This document shows, piece after piece, positions 61,776 through 64,000 of a stretch of 64,000 nucleotides of DNA. The notes under the pieces are model-generated. The model worked only from the letters and a program-made list of their open reading frames with translations. It ran no database searches and had not been told where the DNA came from. Made by a program: the position numbers and the translations under genes. This stretch comes from Onchocerca lupi (lineage: Eukaryota > Nematoda > Chromadorea > Rhabditida > Onchocercidae), in NCBI GenBank assembly GCA_028564675.1, contig JAOVVO010000046.1, positions 1-64,000 of the forward strand, in the 5' to 3' direction. Every line of letters starts with the position of its first letter. Within the stretch, counting starts at the first letter, position 1.

Positions 61776-64000
61776 TTAATATTCATCCTCTGCTGGATCA
61801 AATGAATCGGCACCAACTTCTTCATAATCCTTTTCAAGTGCAGCCATGTCTTCACGCGCTTCTGAGAATTCACCTTCCTCCATTCCTTCGCCAACATACC
61901 TAAAATGATAGCTAGAAAAGGACCTAACTACTATTCCGTATTCGCTAAAGTAACTGCATATTGATTTAATATTTAATTGAAGATTATATAATCAGAATAC
62001 AATTATAAATAAGAACTTTATTTCAATTCTTTAAACGTTGCATGGAAATATCCTTCTTCGCATTTTATCATTGATAAGCTGTATGATAACGAATCAATGA
62101 TAAGAAAAATTTACCAATGTACAAAAGCTCGTTTCGCATACATTAAATCGAACTTATGGTCCAATCTGGCCCATGCTTCAGCAATAGCGGTTGTATTGGA
62201 AAGCATACAAACAGCACGTTGAAGTTTAGCCAAGTCACCGCCAGGTACGACAGTTGGTGGCTGGTAATTAATTCCGACTTTGAAACCTGTTGGGCACCTC
62301 GAAATAAAAAGAACCGTATATTTAATAATTCTCTCCCATTCTTTTTAAAAAACAAAAAGAACTTTGAAAATAATTTGAAAGAGCACAATTTAGAGGATAA
62401 AATGAATAGACCTTTAAATGAAAAAAAGTATGCAAGCGATTGCTGCGACTAAAGAAAAAAAGTTCATTTATGATTCCAACTATCAGTCTAATAAATCGTC
62501 CAACAAATTATTGGAAAATGGGAATCAAATATCAAAACAAAATCTCACCAATCAACAAATTGAATAGCACGTTTTGTCTTGATCATCGCAATGGCTGAAT
62601 TCACATCCTGCAACACATTGAAAAATCTGCAATTTATAAAAGATAATTTCCACTAATCAATTCTAATTCTTCTGAAGACTGAATTTCACTTTGCACAGAA
62701 AACACAGAGAAGCTTTTCATGTTATATATTTTCTGCAAGGCCTCTAGAACATTGATCCCGCAAGTACTAATAATCAGATCTTTCAAATTAAATGAAAGCA
62801 AGATCAGCAAATTCTGATAAATATGTGTCAACCTTTGGCACCACATCTCCGCGATATAACAAACAGCACGCCATATATTTACCATTTCTTGGGTCGCATT
62901 TGACCATTTGGCTACCTGGTTCAAAACATTTATTCGTGATCTCCGAAACGGATAACTGCTCGTGAAAAGCTTTTTCCCTGGAAAATCAACAACCGATGAA
63001 CAAAAATTAATATTTAAAAATATCGAAAATAGAAAAAAACTTACGCTGAAATAATTGGTGAATAAGTAGCAAGTGGGAAATGAATTCGTGGATATGGTAC
63101 TAGATTCGTCTGAAATTCAGTCAAATCCACATTCAGTGCACCGTCAAAACGTAATGATGCTGTTATTGAGCTCACAATTTGTGCAATAATTCGATTCAGA
63201 TTAGTATAAGTTGGACTAAAAAAAAATGATTGTTATGAAGAACCAAAAAACTTCTGAACTTTCAACAAGAATTTTTAACAGAAAATTTTTGTTTCAGAAG
63301 AGAATGCCTTTTAATATCCAGATTTTTTCGACAGATATCATAAATGGCTTCGTTATCCACCAAGAAAGAGCAATCCGAATGTTCCAAGGTAGTGTGTGTG
63401 GTTAAAATTGAATTGTAGGGTTCAACCATAGCTGCAAAATATTTTTATATAACTTTTTAATTTCATTCGTAATTTCTTGCAGCCCATTACACTTGTTTTG
63501 CCCTTATCTTTCGATTCAGAAAACACTGGTATCTGAGTTGGGATATTCCATATCACAATATCATGAGATTGTAAAATTTTTGCAATATCAATAGCGTATA
63601 AAATGTATTTCCAAAAAAAAAAAATATTAATAGAGTTTACTTGAAATTAAATTTTCGAACAAATTAAGAGACACCTGTACTTATCTGTGGTGCTGGATAG
63701 ATGCTAAATTCAAGCTTCGCTTTTTTCCCATAGTCAACGGAGAGTCGTTCCATCATCAATGATGTAAATCCGCTACCAGTTCCACCACCAAACGAATGAA
63801 ATATCAAGAATCCTTGCAAGCCATCACATCGTTCCGTTAGTTCTGTAAAAAAAACTCAATCACATCTCAAAATTTTGAAATCTGACAGAAAATCACAATA
63901 AAACTTTCAAATGCTCAATAATAAAATAATGCATATTACTTAGCAATTTCTTAAACTCATCAAATACATTTCGGGTTAATTTATTAACGGAGAAAAGCAA
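61776..64000 (-). CDS. Alpha-tubulin, 3' part (one apparent frameshift; 5' end outside window)
   Basis: Alpha subunit of microtubules. Minus-strand exons: 64000-63940 (partial), 63842-63675, 63431-63308, 63216-63045, 62977-62833, 62607-62549, 62297-62115 and 61899-61776. Present are the GTP-binding GGGTGSG motif, YPAPQIST, NSILTTHTTLEHSDC, DLTEFQTNLVPYPRIHFPLA (with the GTPase-promoting Glu), KCDPRNGKYMACCLLYRGDV, FVDWCPTGFKVGINYQPP and WYVGEGMEEGEFSEAREDMA. The tail is short and ends in Tyr (DPAEDEY). Oddities: a run of four A (minus strand, about 63178-63181) where the frame needs three, a GC donor after 63308, and a diverged first exon segment with two extra residues before TERCDGLQG. It may be a diverged paralogue, a decaying copy, or a gene with a sequence error. 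Confidence 0.88.

Overview
This window looks like a piece of the nuclear genome of a nematode, most likely a filarial (clade III) parasite. The DNA is strongly AT-rich. Genes are split by many short to medium introns with worm-type TTTTCAG acceptors. Several start codons lie a few bases after such an acceptor, as expected for spliced-leader trans-splicing. One protein is a close match to C. elegans EXC-4. Species placement is inference. I saw no rRNA, tRNA, CRISPR or autonomous transposon genes.

Layout, left to right. Plus strand: ribosomal protein eS12 (1752-2731), a PBDC1-family protein (3354-4591) and an FG nucleoporin of the Nup58/NPP-4 type (5575-9264). A 3.6 kb gap follows, holding a near-perfect 253-bp inverted repeat (11204-12122). 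Minus strand: a GT31 beta-1,3-galactosyltransferase-like Golgi enzyme (12853-15070). Plus strand: a sarcosine-dehydrogenase-type mitochondrial flavoenzyme in 19 exons (17813-22823), with a candidate upstream presequence exon at 17405-17493. Minus strand: a single-exon orphan membrane protein (24195-24836). Plus strand: ArfGAP1 (26217-29054). A 6 kb gap follows. Minus strand: EXC-4/CLIC (35120-37360). Another 6 kb gap follows. Plus strand: TRAPPC8 in 20 exons (43452-53538), V-ATPase subunit G (54701-55711), ubiquitin-like UBL5 (56538-56871) and a possible new 52-residue, two-exon gene (57488-58261). After 3.4 kb without a gene, the 3' part of an alpha-tubulin gene runs off the right edge on the minus strand (61776-64000).

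Most genes are conserved housekeeping functions: translation, nuclear pore, membrane traffic (ArfGAP1, TRAPPC8), glycosylation, one-carbon metabolism, lumen acidification and tubulogenesis. They form no single pathway. As I recall, the vha-10/ubl-5 pair is also adjacent in C. elegans (F46F11), so this looks like conserved microsynteny and perhaps an operon.

Gene models were built by hand by checking that reading frame and splice phase agree at every junction. Three otherwise intact genes break by one base: the SARDH-like gene, the alpha-tubulin, and the GT31 gene at a donor site. A Nup58 donor is also odd. These may be residual indel errors in the assembly or real lesions, and each is reported separately. 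I did not find a convincing new multi-gene system. The most novel items are the inverted repeat, the orphan membrane protein and the 52-residue candidate gene.
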